A DNA stretch of 64,000 bases from Sphingomonas sp. ERG5 (GCF_000803065.1 NZ_JSXI01000043.1:20275-84274), one strand, 5' to 3'. Counted from the stretch's first letter, positions 46,905 through 58,319 are shown. Made by a program: numbers and translations. The notes: generated by a model from the letters alone, not told the origin.

Positions 46905-48896
46905 ATGATAGCATCCGTCACCAAATCGGCAGTGTTGTTTGCCGGCGTATCGGGACTGGTCGTCGCGTCAGGCGTACCACAGGAACAACTCGGTTGGGGC
47001 CGCGCGCAACAACTGCTCCAGGGGCAGACCCCGCAGAGCTCGGCAATGGCTGCCGCGATCGGCGAATGGAACTCGCTGCGCCAGTCGAACAGTTATCCGT
47101 TCGAGAGCTATGCCCGCTTCCTGATCGCCCATCCCGGCTGGCCTGGTGAGAATGCGCTCCGTCGCACTGCCGAACGATCGATGGAAGCCGGCACCTGGTC
47201 GCCATCGACCGCCGTCACGTTTTTCCGTCGCCATCCTCCCCTGACGGGTACGGGTAAGACGCGTTTCGCGGAGGCGCTCGCGCTGACCGGTGCGCGCGAT
47301 GAGGCGCAATCCGCAGCACGCAGGGCATGGGTGTCGGGGCCGCTTTCGGCAACCGACGAAGCAAAGCTGATCTCGGGCTTTGCCGGCGCGCTTCGCCCCG
47401 AGGATCACGACGCCCGCATGGACGAACTGCTGTGGCAGGGTGCGACGCAATCGGCGCAACGCCAGATGGCGTTGGTCAGCCCTGGCAGGCGCACCGTGTT
47501 CGAGGCGCGGCTCGCCTTCCGCACCAACGCCGCCAATGCGTCGGACCTGTCGACCGCGACTCAGGCGATCGGCGCCAATGACCCTGGTTATATCGCGGAC
47601 CGGGCGACATGGTTGCGCAACAGTGCCGCTGCGCCGAGCGCACGGTCGTGGCTGGCGCGCCCCCGCGCGCTCGTCAACCGGCCCGGCGATGTCGAGAAAT
47701 GGTTCGAAGTGCTGCTCACCAACGCACGCGAAGCGGCGAACGACAGCCAGTATCAGACTGCCTTCGACATCGCGAGCAAGGTCGATGACGCCTATCCGGC
47801 GGGCACCGACGTCAGCCGCACGCCGCTTGGCGAGCGCGATGACTATACCAGCCTTGTATGGCTGGCCGGGCAGACCGCGCTCAAAAAGCTTTACAGACCG
47901 GCCGATGCGATCGGCATGTATGATCGCTATGCTCGCGGTTCGCTGACGCCGCAGTCGCAATCGAAGGGCTATTACTGGGCCGGCCGCGCTGCCGAAGCGG
48001 CGGGGCGAGCGGCCGATGCCAATGCTTTCTTCACCCATGCCGCCGGCTATCGCGACCTGTTCTATGGTCAGTTGGCGATCGAGCGTCTTGGTCAACCGCT
48101 GATCCCGCCCGGCAACACCGCCCCGCGCGTGGTCACCGATGCCGCGAGCGCCGCCTTCTATGCACGCGAGACGGTTCGCGCCGCGCAGTATCTCGGCACG
48201 GTCGGGCGCTGGGAAGATCAGACCGCCTTCGTGCGTCAGATCGCGATGGATGCGAAGAGCGACAGCGATCATATCCTGGCGACCGAATTGTCGCGCACGC
48301 TGGGGCGCCCGGATCTGGGTGTGATGGTCGGCCGCAGCGCGCTGCAGAACGGCTTCACCGACTATACCTCGGTGGCTTTCCCCAGTGTCCGCGTCCCCGA
48401 TACCCAAGCGAGCAACTGGACGATGATCCACGCGATCGCGCGGCAGGAAAGCCAGTTCGACCGCGCTGCGATCAGTCATGCGGGTGCGCGCGGGCTGATG
48501 CAGTTGATGCCGGGCACTGCACGCGAAACGGCGAGCAAGATGGGCCTGTCCTATGACGCGGGCGCGCTGACCACCGACACCGACTATAATATCCAGCTGG
48601 GATCGACCTATTTCCAGCGCATCTACAATAATTATGGCAGCTATCCGTTGGCCGTCGCGGCATATAACGCCGGGCCGGGCAATGTGAATAAATGGCTCCG
48701 CGCCAATGGTGATCCGCGCACTGGCACAGTCGATATGGTCGACTGGATCGAAGCGATTCCGATCCAGGAGACGCGCAATTACGTACAGCGCGTGCTGGAG
48801 AATGCGGTCGTCTACGACTTGATGAATCCGGCACGGTCGCGTTCCACCGGTGCAAACCGGATCAGTTGGTATCTGGGCAAGCAGCGGCCGGGCTAA
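46905..48896 (+). CDS. slt: Soluble lytic murein transglycosylase (Slt70 type)
   Basis: 663 residues. An N-terminal signal peptide precedes a long alpha-superhelical U/L domain with TPR-like repeats and a C-terminal SLT domain. The catalytic Glu is E515 in ARQESQFDRAAIS; GARGLMQLMPGTA and AVAAYNAGPGNVNKW are the family motifs. It sits six bases upstream of greB and probably shares a transcript. Confidence 0.93.
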   Translation: MIASVTKSAVLFAGVSGLVVASGVPQEQLGWGRAQQLLQGQTPQSSAMAAAIGEWNSLRQSNSYPFESYARFLIAHPGWPGENALRRTAERSMEAGTWSPSTAVTFFRRHPPLTGTGKTRFAEALALTGARDEAQSAARRAWVSGPLSATDEAKLISGFAGALRPEDHDARMDELLWQGATQSAQRQMALVSPGRRTVFEARLAFRTNAANASDLSTATQAIGANDPGYIADRATWLRNSAAAPSARSWLARPRALVNRPGDVEKWFEVLLTNAREAANDSQYQTAFDIASKVDDAYPAGTDVSRTPLGERDDYTSLVWLAGQTALKKLYRPADAIGMYDRYARGSLTPQSQSKGYYWAGRAAEAAGRAADANAFFTHAAGYRDLFYGQLAIERLGQPLIPPGNTAPRVVTDAASAAFYARETVRAAQYLGTVGRWEDQTAFVRQIAMDAKSDSDHILATELSRTLGRPDLGVMVGRSALQNGFTDYTSVAFPSVRVPDTQASNWTMIHAIARQESQFDRAAISHAGARGLMQLMPGTARETASKMGLSYDAGALTTDTDYNIQLGSTYFQRIYNNYGSYPLAVAAYNAGPGNVNKWLRANGDPRTGTVDMVDWIEAIPIQETRNYVQRVLENAVVYDLMNPARSRSTGANRISWYLGKQRPG

Positions 48897-48902
48897 AGGC
48901 CC

Positions 48903-49406
48903 ATGGATCAGCCCAACTACATCACACCTGCGGGCTATGCCGCGCTGAGCGCCGAATATCGCCAACTGCTTGGCGAGGAACGGCCTAAACTCGTCGACGT
49001 CATTTCCTGGGCCGCCGGCAATGGCGACCGGTCGGAAAATGGCGACTATATCTATGGCCGCAAAAGGCTGCGTGAGATCGACCGCCGCCTCGGCTGGCTG
49101 GCCAGACGGATGAAGGCGGCCAAGGTGATCGACCCCGCCGCACAACCCGATCGCCACCGCGTCTTTTTCGGGGCGACCGTCACCATCGCCGATCAGGACG
49201 ATGTCGAGCGTGTCCTGACCATCGTCGGCGATGACGAAACAGAAACCGGCGCAGGCCGGATCGGCTGGGGCGCCCCTCTCGCCCGTGCACTGCGCGGTGC
49301 AGCCATTGGTGACATCCGCCGCGTCATCCTGCCCGGTGGCGAGAAGGAATATGAGGTCATTGCGATCGCCTATCCGGCAACCGAGCGTTTCACCGCGACA
49401 GATTGA
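48903..49406 (+). CDS. greB: Transcription elongation factor GreB
   Basis: Rescues backtracked RNA polymerase by stimulating transcript cleavage. 167 residues with the N-terminal coiled coil (AALSAEYRQLLGEERPKLVD, GDRSENGDYIYGRKRLREID) carrying the acidic tip, and the FKBP-like C-terminal domain (AIGDIRRVILPGGEKEYEVI). The DYIYGRKRLREID stretch points to GreB over GreA. Confidence 0.93.
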   Translation: MDQPNYITPAGYAALSAEYRQLLGEERPKLVDVISWAAGNGDRSENGDYIYGRKRLREIDRRLGWLARRMKAAKVIDPAAQPDRHRVFFGATVTIADQDDVERVLTIVGDDETETGAGRIGWGAPLARALRGAAIGDIRRVILPGGEKEYEVIAIAYPATERFTATD

Positions 49407-49459
49407 CCCATTGGCGGGCGCGTGAAACGATGCGACATCGAAACAAGAGGATGTCCGTC

Positions 49460-49840
49460 ATGCCGATCCCCGCCACCTGGTCGCCCAGATTGCTCGCCTT
49501 GCTCCGCATCGTCACCGGCATTACTTTCCTGCACCACGGCGTCTCGAAGTTCTTCAACATCCCGCCTTTCACGATGCCGCTCAATCCCATGTTATACGCT
49601 GCGGGCACGCTTGAGCTTGTCGGTGGCGCCCTGATCATCATTGGCCTGTTCACCCGGCCGGTCGCCTTCATCCTGTCGGGCATGATGGCAGTGGCCTATT
49701 TCATGGTTCATGCGCCCCAGAGCCTCTACCCGTCAGCCAATGGTGGTGAAGCGGCGATACTCTATTGCTTCATCTTCCTGTATCTCGCCGCGGCGGGTGC
49801 CGGCGCCTGGAGTGTCGACGCGGCCCGCAACCGCGCCTGA
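49460..49840 (+). CDS. DoxX-family membrane protein
   Basis: 126 residues with four membrane helices: LLALLRIVTGITFLHHGVSK is the DoxX signature, followed by GTLELVGGALIIIGLFTRPV. AAGAGG (49445-49450) gives ATG at 49460 the better spacing; ATG at 49451 is immediately behind it. The family is linked to redox or sulfur functions in some organisms, and no role can be assigned here. Confidence 0.88.
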   Translation: MPIPATWSPRLLALLRIVTGITFLHHGVSKFFNIPPFTMPLNPMLYAAGTLELVGGALIIIGLFTRPVAFILSGMMAVAYFMVHAPQSLYPSANGGEAAILYCFIFLYLAAAGAGAWSVDAARNRA

Positions 49841-49979
49841 CATCCGCTCGGCACGACCAAGGCTGCCGGGAATGCGACGGATTCCCGGCGACTTGTGCTC
49901 CAACGTATGGATGCTGTGCTAGGCCCGCCGTGACGGCGTTCAGTTCCGGGCGTTCGTCGTGTAAAAGAGCGGGGGTTCT

Positions 49980-50258
49980 ATGGCGTCGACACAGCGTGTC
50001 TTCATCAGCGGCAAGGTTCAACATATTGGCTTTCGCGACTGGATCGTGCGCCGGGCGCACGACAATGGCGTGACCGGCTGGGTCCGCAATCTGCGCGACG
50101 GCCGGGTCGAGATGCTGGTGATCGGCGATGAGGACGCCGCAACGGCATTTCTCGACGCCTGCCGCCAGGGCCCTGAGCTTGCCCGGATCGACAATTTCGA
50201 GGCGCGGCCCGACACGGAGCGCGCGCCCAAGGGTTTTACCAAGCGATTTACTGCCTGA
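49980..50258 (+). CDS. acyP: Acylphosphatase
   Basis: 92 residues, the full length of the family. VFISGKVQHIGFRDWIVRRA holds the catalytic Arg region (commonly VQGVGFR), and GVTGWVRNLRDGRVEMLVIG holds the catalytic Asn. It hydrolyses acyl phosphates. The Gly of the VQGVGFR motif is replaced by His (VQHIGFR), an uncommon change. The gene starts at 49980 and is a single unit. Confidence 0.9.
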   Translation: MASTQRVFISGKVQHIGFRDWIVRRAHDNGVTGWVRNLRDGRVEMLVIGDEDAATAFLDACRQGPELARIDNFEARPDTERAPKGFTKRFTA

Positions 50259-50308
50259 ACCGCCAAAGGCGGGGTGACGTGGCGGTTTGCCCGGTGCAGG
50301 ATGGGGTG

Positions 50309-51037
50309 ATGACCGATACTCTCCCCACCGGCAACGTCGCGTTGCTGATCGATGCCGACAATGCCTCCCCTGCCGCGATCGATCCGGTACTGACCGCACT
50401 CGCCGACCTCGGAACCGTCAATGTCCGGCGCGTCTATGGCAATTGGAACAAGCCCGCGCTGAAGGGCTGGGAGTCGGTCGCCCTGCGTTACGCGCTTGAG
50501 CCGCAACAGCAGTTCGACCTGACCAAGGGCAAGAACGCGACCGACATGAAGATGACGATCGACGCGATGGACTTGCTCGCCAGCGGTCGCGTGACCGGAT
50601 TCGGCATCATGTCCTCGGACAGCGATTTCATGCCGCTGGTGACGCGCATTCGCCAGGATGGACTCAAGGTCTATGGTTTTGGCCGCGCGACCACGCCCGA
50701 AGGGTTCCGTGCGGCCTGCAATCGCTTCATCGACGTCGCGGAGCTGGTCGCGCGCAAGGAACCAGCTCCGGCGCTCCCTGCTGCCACGACCCCGGACAAG
50801 CCACGCGACGGGATCGAGCCCGACGTGGTGAGCATGTTGATCGACGCCTACAGCGCGTCGAAACGCGACGCGAAGGGGTTCGCGTCGCTGAGCGAAGTCG
50901 GCCTGCGCGCCAGCAACCGGTCGAGCTTCGATGCACGCAATTACGGCTATGGTCGGTTGTCCGACATGTTCGAGGCCGTCCCCGGTTTCATCGTCGATCG
51001 TCGCGATGGCGGGGCATTCGTCAAACTGAAGAAATAA
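50309..51037 (+). CDS. NYN-domain nuclease-like protein with C-terminal LOTUS/OST-HTH domain
   Basis: 242 residues from ATG at 50309. NYN (PIN-like) domain: VALLIDADNASPAAIDPVL, KNATDMKMTIDAMDLLASG and FGIMSSDSDFMPLVTRIRQD contain the acidic residues of a metal-dependent RNase. The C-terminal third (SLSEVGLRASNRSSFDARNY, FIVDRRDGGAFVKLKK) looks like a LOTUS/OST-HTH domain that binds RNA. The combination is known in bacterial DUF88/LabA-type proteins; the target is unknown. Confidence 0.88.
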   Translation: MTDTLPTGNVALLIDADNASPAAIDPVLTALADLGTVNVRRVYGNWNKPALKGWESVALRYALEPQQQFDLTKGKNATDMKMTIDAMDLLASGRVTGFGIMSSDSDFMPLVTRIRQDGLKVYGFGRATTPEGFRAACNRFIDVAELVARKEPAPALPAATTPDKPRDGIEPDVVSMLIDAYSASKRDAKGFASLSEVGLRASNRSSFDARNYGYGRLSDMFEAVPGFIVDRRDGGAFVKLKK

Positions 51038-51047
51038 GGAGGTCGCC

Positions 51048-52715
51048 ATGCGCGGACTGATCATCGCCACGGGTGCCCTGTTGTTGGCGGCCCCGACATT
51101 CGCCCGGGATGCGGCACCGCCGCGCGCCGCCGTCGATCCGACCCGGCTGTCGGAAACCGTAAAGACGCTGGCATCGGACGAGTATGAAGGACGCGCGCCC
51201 GGTACCGCCGGAGAGCGCAAGACGATCGAGTTCCTGATCGCGCGCTTCAAGGCGATGGGCCTCGAACCGGGCGGCGACAAGGGTGGCTGGACCCAGGCTG
51301 TGCCGTTGATCCACACGCGGATCGGCACTGGCGGATCGATCTCTCTCGGTGTCGCCAATGGGCAGCCCATGGCGCTGGCACAATCGACCGAAATCAATCT
51401 GACCACGGTACGCGATACGCCGCGCATCGACATCGCCGCGGCGCCGATGGTGTTCGTCGGCTATGGCGTCAATGCCCCCGAGGCGGGTTGGGACGACTTC
51501 AAAGGCGTTGACCTGAAGGGCAAGGTCGCCATCTTCCTGGTCAACGATCCTGATTTCGAGGCCGTGGCAGGCGAGGATGCCGTCGGCCGTTTCGGCGGTC
51601 GCCGCATGACCTATTATGGCCGCTGGACCTACAAGTTCGAGGAAGCCGCGCGGCGCGGCGCGATCGCCGCCCTGATCGTCCATGATACCGGGGGCGCGGG
51701 CTATGGCTGGAGCACCGCGGCGGCATCCAATGGCGAGAATTTCGACATTGTGCGGGCCGCCAACGATCCCCGCGTGCCGCTCCAGGGCTGGATCGAGCAT
51801 GACACCGCCACGCGCATCTTCGCGGCAGCCAAGCTGGATCTTTCGGCATTGCGTGTCCAGGCCCGCTCGGCTGGTTTCCGGCCAGTGGAGCTCAAGGGAC
51901 TGAACTTCAACGCGGCACTGCCGGTCAGCGTCGAGCGCATCGAAAGCGCCAATGTCCTGGCCATTCTGCCAGGCAAGACCCGACCCGATGAAAGCGTCAT
52001 GTTCGCCGCGCATTGGGACGCCTATGGCGCCGGCCCGGCTGATGCCCAGGGCAAGACCATCCGCCCCGGCGCCAACGACGACGGGTTGGGTGTCGCCGGC
52101 GTGCTCGAACTGGCCCGCCTGTTCAAGGCCGCCGCCCGCGCCGATCGGTCGATGGTCTTCGCGCTATGGACGGGCGAAGAGCGCGGCCTGCTCGGCTCCG
52201 AATATTATGCCACGCATCCACTCAAGCCGCTCAGCAAGACGGCGGCCAACCTGACTTTGGATATCCTTCAAACCGCTGGTCCGGCGCGGGACGTGATTCT
52301 GGTCGGCGCCGGCAATTCCTCGCTCGACGCCGACCTGACGGCCGCAGCTAAGGCGCAAGGACGCGTGATCACGCCGGAAACCTTTTCCGAACGCGGCCTG
52401 TTCTACCGCGCCGATCATTTCTCCGTCGTGCGCCGGGGCGTGCCTTCACTCCTGCTGATGGCGCTGGGCGGCGCTTCCGACCTGAAAGCAGGCGGACGCG
52501 TGGCCGGGCAGAAATGGCTCGATGATTATATGACTTGCTATCACAAGACCTGTGACGCCTGGTCCGCCGACTGGAATCTGGACGGCGCAGCCACCGACAT
52601 CACGCTATTTTATACGATGGGGAAGTCGATCGCCAACGCCCGAAGCTGGCCGATGTGGAGCGAAGGATCGGAATTCGCGGCAACCAGGGCGAAGACGAAA
52701 GCCGACCGTCCCTGA
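51048..52715 (+). CDS. M28 family peptidase with PA domain
   Basis: 555 residues with a signal peptide (MRGLIIATGALLLAAPTFA). A PA insert (GVNAPEAGWDDFKGVDLKGK) precedes the zinc-binding core: HWDAYGAG, NDDGLGVAGVLELARLF and GEERGLLGSE supply His, Asp, Glu and Glu residues. Periplasmic aminopeptidase of the Lys-/Leu-aminopeptidase type. It lies 10 bp behind the NYN gene with a GGAGG Shine-Dalgarno. Confidence 0.9.
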   Translation: MRGLIIATGALLLAAPTFARDAAPPRAAVDPTRLSETVKTLASDEYEGRAPGTAGERKTIEFLIARFKAMGLEPGGDKGGWTQAVPLIHTRIGTGGSISLGVANGQPMALAQSTEINLTTVRDTPRIDIAAAPMVFVGYGVNAPEAGWDDFKGVDLKGKVAIFLVNDPDFEAVAGEDAVGRFGGRRMTYYGRWTYKFEEAARRGAIAALIVHDTGGAGYGWSTAAASNGENFDIVRAANDPRVPLQGWIEHDTATRIFAAAKLDLSALRVQARSAGFRPVELKGLNFNAALPVSVERIESANVLAILPGKTRPDESVMFAAHWDAYGAGPADAQGKTIRPGANDDGLGVAGVLELARLFKAAARADRSMVFALWTGEERGLLGSEYYATHPLKPLSKTAANLTLDILQTAGPARDVILVGAGNSSLDADLTAAAKAQGRVITPETFSERGLFYRADHFSVVRRGVPSLLLMALGGASDLKAGGRVAGQKWLDDYMTCYHKTCDAWSADWNLDGAATDITLFYTMGKSIANARSWPMWSEGSEFAATRAKTKADRP

Positions 52716-52747
52716 ATAGGTTAGCGGCCGGTTGACAAATGGGTTGC

Positions 52748-53725
52748 TCAGCCGGCCGCTGGTTTCGGGCACGGTCCATATTCGGCGATTGCTTTCTCCA
52801 GCAGCGGCTTGACCTTGGCCGGTGGCAGTTTTGCCATCTGTTCCAGCGTCATCGTGGCGCCGATTTTCGCGGTCAGCTGGTAACCCAGGAAATAACCGAA
52901 ACGCGGTGGGAACGGCCCATCAGTGGGCTGGCCCGCGAAAAATGCTGCCTGATCTTCGCGCGAGGTCGATCCGAACTTGCCGCGCAACAGGCACATCGCC
53001 TCCGCGATTCGCGGTTCGACCGCAGCGCGCAGCGGCACGGGTTCGTTCAGCAATAATTGCTTGTCACTCGCCGCCTGGTTCAGCCGTGACGCGACATAGG
53101 TTGCCAGCCCTTCCGTCCAGAGCGAGCACCACAACGCATCGCAATCGAGGAAATAATTGGCATGATAGCCGTGGAACAGCTCGTGATCCAGAAACGGCCC
53201 GATGGTCGCTTCGTCATGGATGCGCGCAATCACATCCGCGCCAAACACCATCGCCGTGCGCCCGTTCAGCCTACGCGTGCCGCCATCCATCTCGCCAAGC
53301 GAATGGACGAGATAGACCGGCATGTTCAGCTGATAGTCGGGAAAGAAGGTGCGGAAGCGCGTCGAACCTGTGCGAAAAGCTTGATCGAACGCGTTTGAAG
53401 CAATGGTATATTTGCTCCGGATCTCCCCAAATCCCTTTAACGCGCGCAGGATCTGGGCATCATATTTCTGTTCGTCGCGACCGCGCGGTTCGTAGAAGCC
53501 GGGGAAAAGTCCATCGAAACGATGTCGAAACAGCGCCACCCGTTCCGCATCGGCCATGGCGGCAGTTTCGTCGACAAACGCCGCAAACTCAGCAGCATAA
53601 GACGTAAAAGAAAGGGCAGCATCGGGTCGCGATGCGCCGGCGGATGCCTGGATTGGCTCGACTGAGGCTGACTCCGGCGCTGCGGACAATGCGAGCAGCG
53701 CGGCACTGACGGACGCAACGATCAT
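52748..53725 (-). CDS. Putative periplasmic zinc metalloprotease (HExxH)
   Basis: 325 residues from ATG at 53725 (MIVASVSAALLALSAAPESA), a likely signal peptide. The HELFH motif in FLDHELFHGYHANYFLD and a glutamate in WTEGLATYVASRLNQA 26 residues later form a gluzincin-like site. I cannot name the family with certainty (DUF2268-like or similar). Convergent with the M28 gene at 51048, 33 bp apart. Confidence 0.7.
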   Translation of the reverse strand: MIVASVSAALLALSAAPESASVEPIQASAGASRPDAALSFTSYAAEFAAFVDETAAMADAERVALFRHRFDGLFPGFYEPRGRDEQKYDAQILRALKGFGEIRSKYTIASNAFDQAFRTGSTRFRTFFPDYQLNMPVYLVHSLGEMDGGTRRLNGRTAMVFGADVIARIHDEATIGPFLDHELFHGYHANYFLDCDALWCSLWTEGLATYVASRLNQAASDKQLLLNEPVPLRAAVEPRIAEAMCLLRGKFGSTSREDQAAFFAGQPTDGPFPPRFGYFLGYQLTAKIGATMTLEQMAKLPPAKVKPLLEKAIAEYGPCPKPAAG

Positions 53726-53827
53726 ACTGGCATTTTCCGAATCTGCATGGGCGCGTTCTAACGCCCCTGCTCTGATTCCGATAACCAATACCCCCGCCCA
53801 GGCTAGCGCCGGGGCGGGGTCGGGAAC

Positions 53828-55507
<1,680 letters not shown>

Positions 55508-55732
55508 CGGGGGTCGTGCTCCGCGAGATTGAATGTTCGAAATGGATGTTCGAAAGGTCGGGGCGCATGTAGTGGGCGATGGCGCAGTTGGCAAACATCG
55601 CCCATCGCAAATTCCGCTTGCACTGCGCTTGTGGAACCCCCGCTCTTCCCTCTAAGCCTCTCGCCATCACAAAATGGCCGTTGAGCAACGCTCGCCTTGC
55701 GAGCTGACGCGTTCAGGGCCGATGGAGACCCT

Positions 55733-57139
55733 ATGTCGCGCACCACAGCCCTGATCGCGGCGTTTGCCGCCACTGCCCTCTCCGCTCCGGCTTTCGCCCA
55801 GAGTCGCCCTATCACCGCCGTCCCGGCATCGGTCGCCGCCGATGTCGCAAAGCTGCGCGACGCCGCGCTGAAGGATGATGTGGCGTATGATATCATCGAA
55901 GGAATCACGACCGAGGTGGGGCCACGCCTTGCCGGTACCGAGGCCGAGGCCCGGGCGCGTGCCTGGGGCCTGGCAAAGTTGAAAGCTCTGGGGTTCAAGA
56001 ATGTCAGGATCGAACCCTATCAGATGCCGGTCTGGGTGCGCGGTGAGGAAACCGCTGAAGTCGTCTCGCCCTTCCCGCAAAAGCTGCGCCTCACCGCGCT
56101 GGGCAATTCCGGCGCGACGCCGTCGGAAGGGTTGACGGCGGAAATCGTCTATTTCCCCAGCGTCCAGGATCTTCAGGCCGCACCGGAAGGCAGTTTGAAG
56201 GGCAAGATCGCCTTTGTCTCGAACGCGATGGTCGCGACTCAGGATGGCTCATCCTACGGCACCTTCGGTCTGGCGCGCTTTGCCGGACCCAATATCGCCG
56301 CGACCAAGGGCGCGGCGGCAATCGTGATCCGCTCGATCGGGTCGGATCACGGCCGCGGCCCGCATGCCGGCCTCACCAATTTCGCCGACGGTGTCACGCC
56401 GATTCCCTCGGCCGCATTGTCGACGTCGGACGCCGATAACCTCGTCCGGATGATCGCGCGCGGCAAGCCGATCACCCTCAAGCTCGTGCTGACGCCACGT
56501 CAGATCGGCACGCAGGAATCGGGCAATGTCATCGCCGAAGTGCCGGGCTCCGACCCGGCGGCCGGCGTGGTGCTGATTGGCGGCCATCTCGACAGCTGGG
56601 ACCTGGGTACTGGCGCGATCGACGATGGCGCGGGGATCGCGATTACTGCCGCTGCGGCCAAATATTTCCTCACTGGCCCCAAGCCTCGCCGGACGATTCG
56701 CCTGGTGTGGTTCGGATCGGAGGAAGTCGGCGGCTTTGGCGGCCGCGCCTATGCCGCGGCGCATGGCAAGGAGCGCCATGCCGCCGCCGCCGAATCCGAT
56801 TTCGGCGCGGACCGGGTCTGGCGAGTCGAAACCAATTTGCCGGACAGCGCGAAGGCAGCTGGCGACCGGCTCGCTGCGGCATTGGCGCCGCTCGGCATCG
56901 TGCGCGGCAAGGAATTGGCGGGCGATGGGTCTGATGTGGGGCCGATGATGAAGGCCGGAGTCGCCGCAATCGACCTGAACCAGTCGGGACAGCGCTATTT
57001 CGATTATCACCACACGCCCGAGGATACGCTGGACCGGATCGACCCGGCACAGCTCAGCCAGAATGTGGCAGCGTGGACCACGATGCTTGCGGTGATCGCC
57101 AATGCGCCTGAGGAAATCGGGGCGGTAACCCCGAAATAA
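55733..57139 (+). CDS. M28 family peptidase, exported
   Basis: 468 residues from ATG at 55733 with GGAGACC upstream and a signal peptide (ALIAAFAATALSAPAFAQ). Zinc ligands and catalytic residues appear in GGHLDSWDLGTGAIDDGAG, GSEEVGGFGGRAYA and HHTPEDTLDRI. It resembles the plasma glutamate carboxypeptidase type. It is a second, separate M28 gene, only about 23% alike by eye to that at 51048. Confidence 0.9.
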   Translation: MSRTTALIAAFAATALSAPAFAQSRPITAVPASVAADVAKLRDAALKDDVAYDIIEGITTEVGPRLAGTEAEARARAWGLAKLKALGFKNVRIEPYQMPVWVRGEETAEVVSPFPQKLRLTALGNSGATPSEGLTAEIVYFPSVQDLQAAPEGSLKGKIAFVSNAMVATQDGSSYGTFGLARFAGPNIAATKGAAAIVIRSIGSDHGRGPHAGLTNFADGVTPIPSAALSTSDADNLVRMIARGKPITLKLVLTPRQIGTQESGNVIAEVPGSDPAAGVVLIGGHLDSWDLGTGAIDDGAGIAITAAAAKYFLTGPKPRRTIRLVWFGSEEVGGFGGRAYAAAHGKERHAAAAESDFGADRVWRVETNLPDSAKAAGDRLAAALAPLGIVRGKELAGDGSDVGPMMKAGVAAIDLNQSGQRYFDYHHTPEDTLDRIDPAQLSQNVAAWTTMLAVIANAPEEIGAVTPK

Positions 57140-57295
57140 GCGACGAACCGAGTGAGCAGAACCTTGCGGCAAGCTGAATTAAGGCAGGATCGTGATCAAA
57201 TTGCGATTGACGGTGCGATATTCGCCGCTATTTGCTCATGCTTCGTGACAGCATTCGGGCTGGCCGCGAATATTGCTATGCTTGGGAGCAACCGC

Positions 57296-57556
57296 ATGAA
57301 GAAACTCGCTCTTGTTCTCGCCGCCGCCGGCCTGATGTCCGTGGCTGCCTGCACCAAGTCGCCGGAAGCCGCAGCCGTTGAAAACAACGCTGAAATGGTT
57401 GCCGACAACCTCGAAATTGGCGCTGACAACCTCGAAGCAGCTGCTTCGAACACCGCCGATGCGATCACCACGAATGCCGGCGCCGTTGCCGACAACATGA
57501 ACGCAGCAGCTGACAACGTTCGCGAAGCCGCGGACGCCAAGGCTGGCAACATGTAA
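57296..57556 (+). CDS. Small lipoprotein with repeated ADN/AAA heptads
   Basis: 86 residues. The signal ends in VAAC (C19), so it is a probable lipoprotein. The rest is a helix-forming, Asn-rich run of imperfect repeats (VADNLEIGADNLEAAASNTA, VADNMNAAADNVREAADAKA), reminiscent of Lpp-like or entericidin-like proteins. ATG at 57296 is preceded by GGGAGCAACC. A strong terminator follows at 57597. Role unknown. Confidence 0.75.
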   Translation: MKKLALVLAAAGLMSVAACTKSPEAAAVENNAEMVADNLEIGADNLEAAASNTADAITTNAGAVADNMNAAADNVREAADAKAGNM

Positions 57557-57596
57557 TCAAGTTGGCCGGACCTCGGTCCGGTCGGTTTGAGCAGAC

Positions 57597-57624
57597 AGGG
57601 CGTCCCTTCGGGGGCGCCCTTTTT
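57597..57624 (+). terminator. Rho-independent terminator after the small lipoprotein gene
   Basis: AGGGCGTCCC and GGGGCGCCCT close on a TTCG tetraloop (one G-U pair) and are followed by TTTTT. This is the clearest intrinsic terminator in the window. Confidence 0.92.
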
Positions 57625-57686
57625 GCTGTGCCGGCTAAAACCATTATGCGCGCAGCAAGGCGCAACCGGCTGGCGGCGCGTTCCCG

Positions 57687-57881
57687 CTACCCCTCCAGAT
57701 AATCAAGATAGGCGATCACATCGTTGCTCGTCTGCAAAAACAGTCCGCCCTGTATCTCCTCAGGCTGCAAGCCGGCTGCCGCGACTGCCTCGGCCAGCGT
57801 CCCATACAGCAACGTCACGGCCGCGCCCTCGTCGCTCAGGTGATAGAGCCGGACAGCGACATCTTCGGAAACTGTGCGCAT
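57687..57881 (-). CDS. Small conserved protein of unknown function
   Basis: 64 residues from ATG at 57881 (MRTVSEDVAVRLYHLSDEGA), ending TSNDVIAYLDYLEG. Preceded by AAGGTTG. The sequence is compact and acidic, without Cys or membrane helix, and looks like a sphingomonad-specific family. It marks the last housekeeping-like gene before the accessory region. Upstream, 57882-58260 shows no gene I can support. Confidence 0.6.
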   Translation of the reverse strand: MRTVSEDVAVRLYHLSDEGAAVTLLYGTLAEAVAAAGLQPEEIQGGLFLQTSNDVIAYLDYLEG

Positions 57882-58263
57882 TGACAACCTTCGTCTGGAG
57901 CGGGCTTGCCCATCGGCGATGACAATATTCACGCCCGCGGCGCAACTGGCATTTGCCTAAAGCCAGAGACGCCCGTCACGATGACCAGCACATGGCCACC
58001 CGCTTCCGCTGCTACGTCTCACGGGACGTCGCTGGCACTCTATCGCGGCAGATACGACGCCTTGACGCCACCGGGCGGGCCCCACCCACGAGTTGGGCCG
58101 ATCGAGGAGAATGCCAAGGCTCGCCGGCGCAACGATGTCAGGCGCCCTGCGATACACGCTGGATGCGAGGCCGCCATCCCACAGCCTTTCGGGCCGGTAA
58201 CGGTGCGAAAATACAGGATGGTCGGGGAGACACGATCGCAAAGAACAGTCTAAGTTATTAATA

Positions 58264-58319
58264 TATAATGACTTGTTTCGGAAGAGAATGAGGAAATACC
58301 ACTCTATCTTCCATTTTTT
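58264..58319 (+). promoter_or_regulatory. AT-rich promoter and leader hairpin ahead of the retron operon
   Basis: A perfect -10 TATAAT stands at 58264-58269 in an AT-rich patch (TTATTAATATATAATGAC); the -35 is poor. Just downstream GGAAGA (58280-58285) pairs with TCTTCC (58307-58312), followed by ATTTTTTG, which resembles an intrinsic terminator or attenuator. It may limit expression of the genes that follow. Confidence 0.5.

Noticed and set aside
57953..58261. 102-codon frame ahead of the retron promoter
   Set aside because: Arg-rich, shadow-like composition, overlapping other equally weak frames on both strands.
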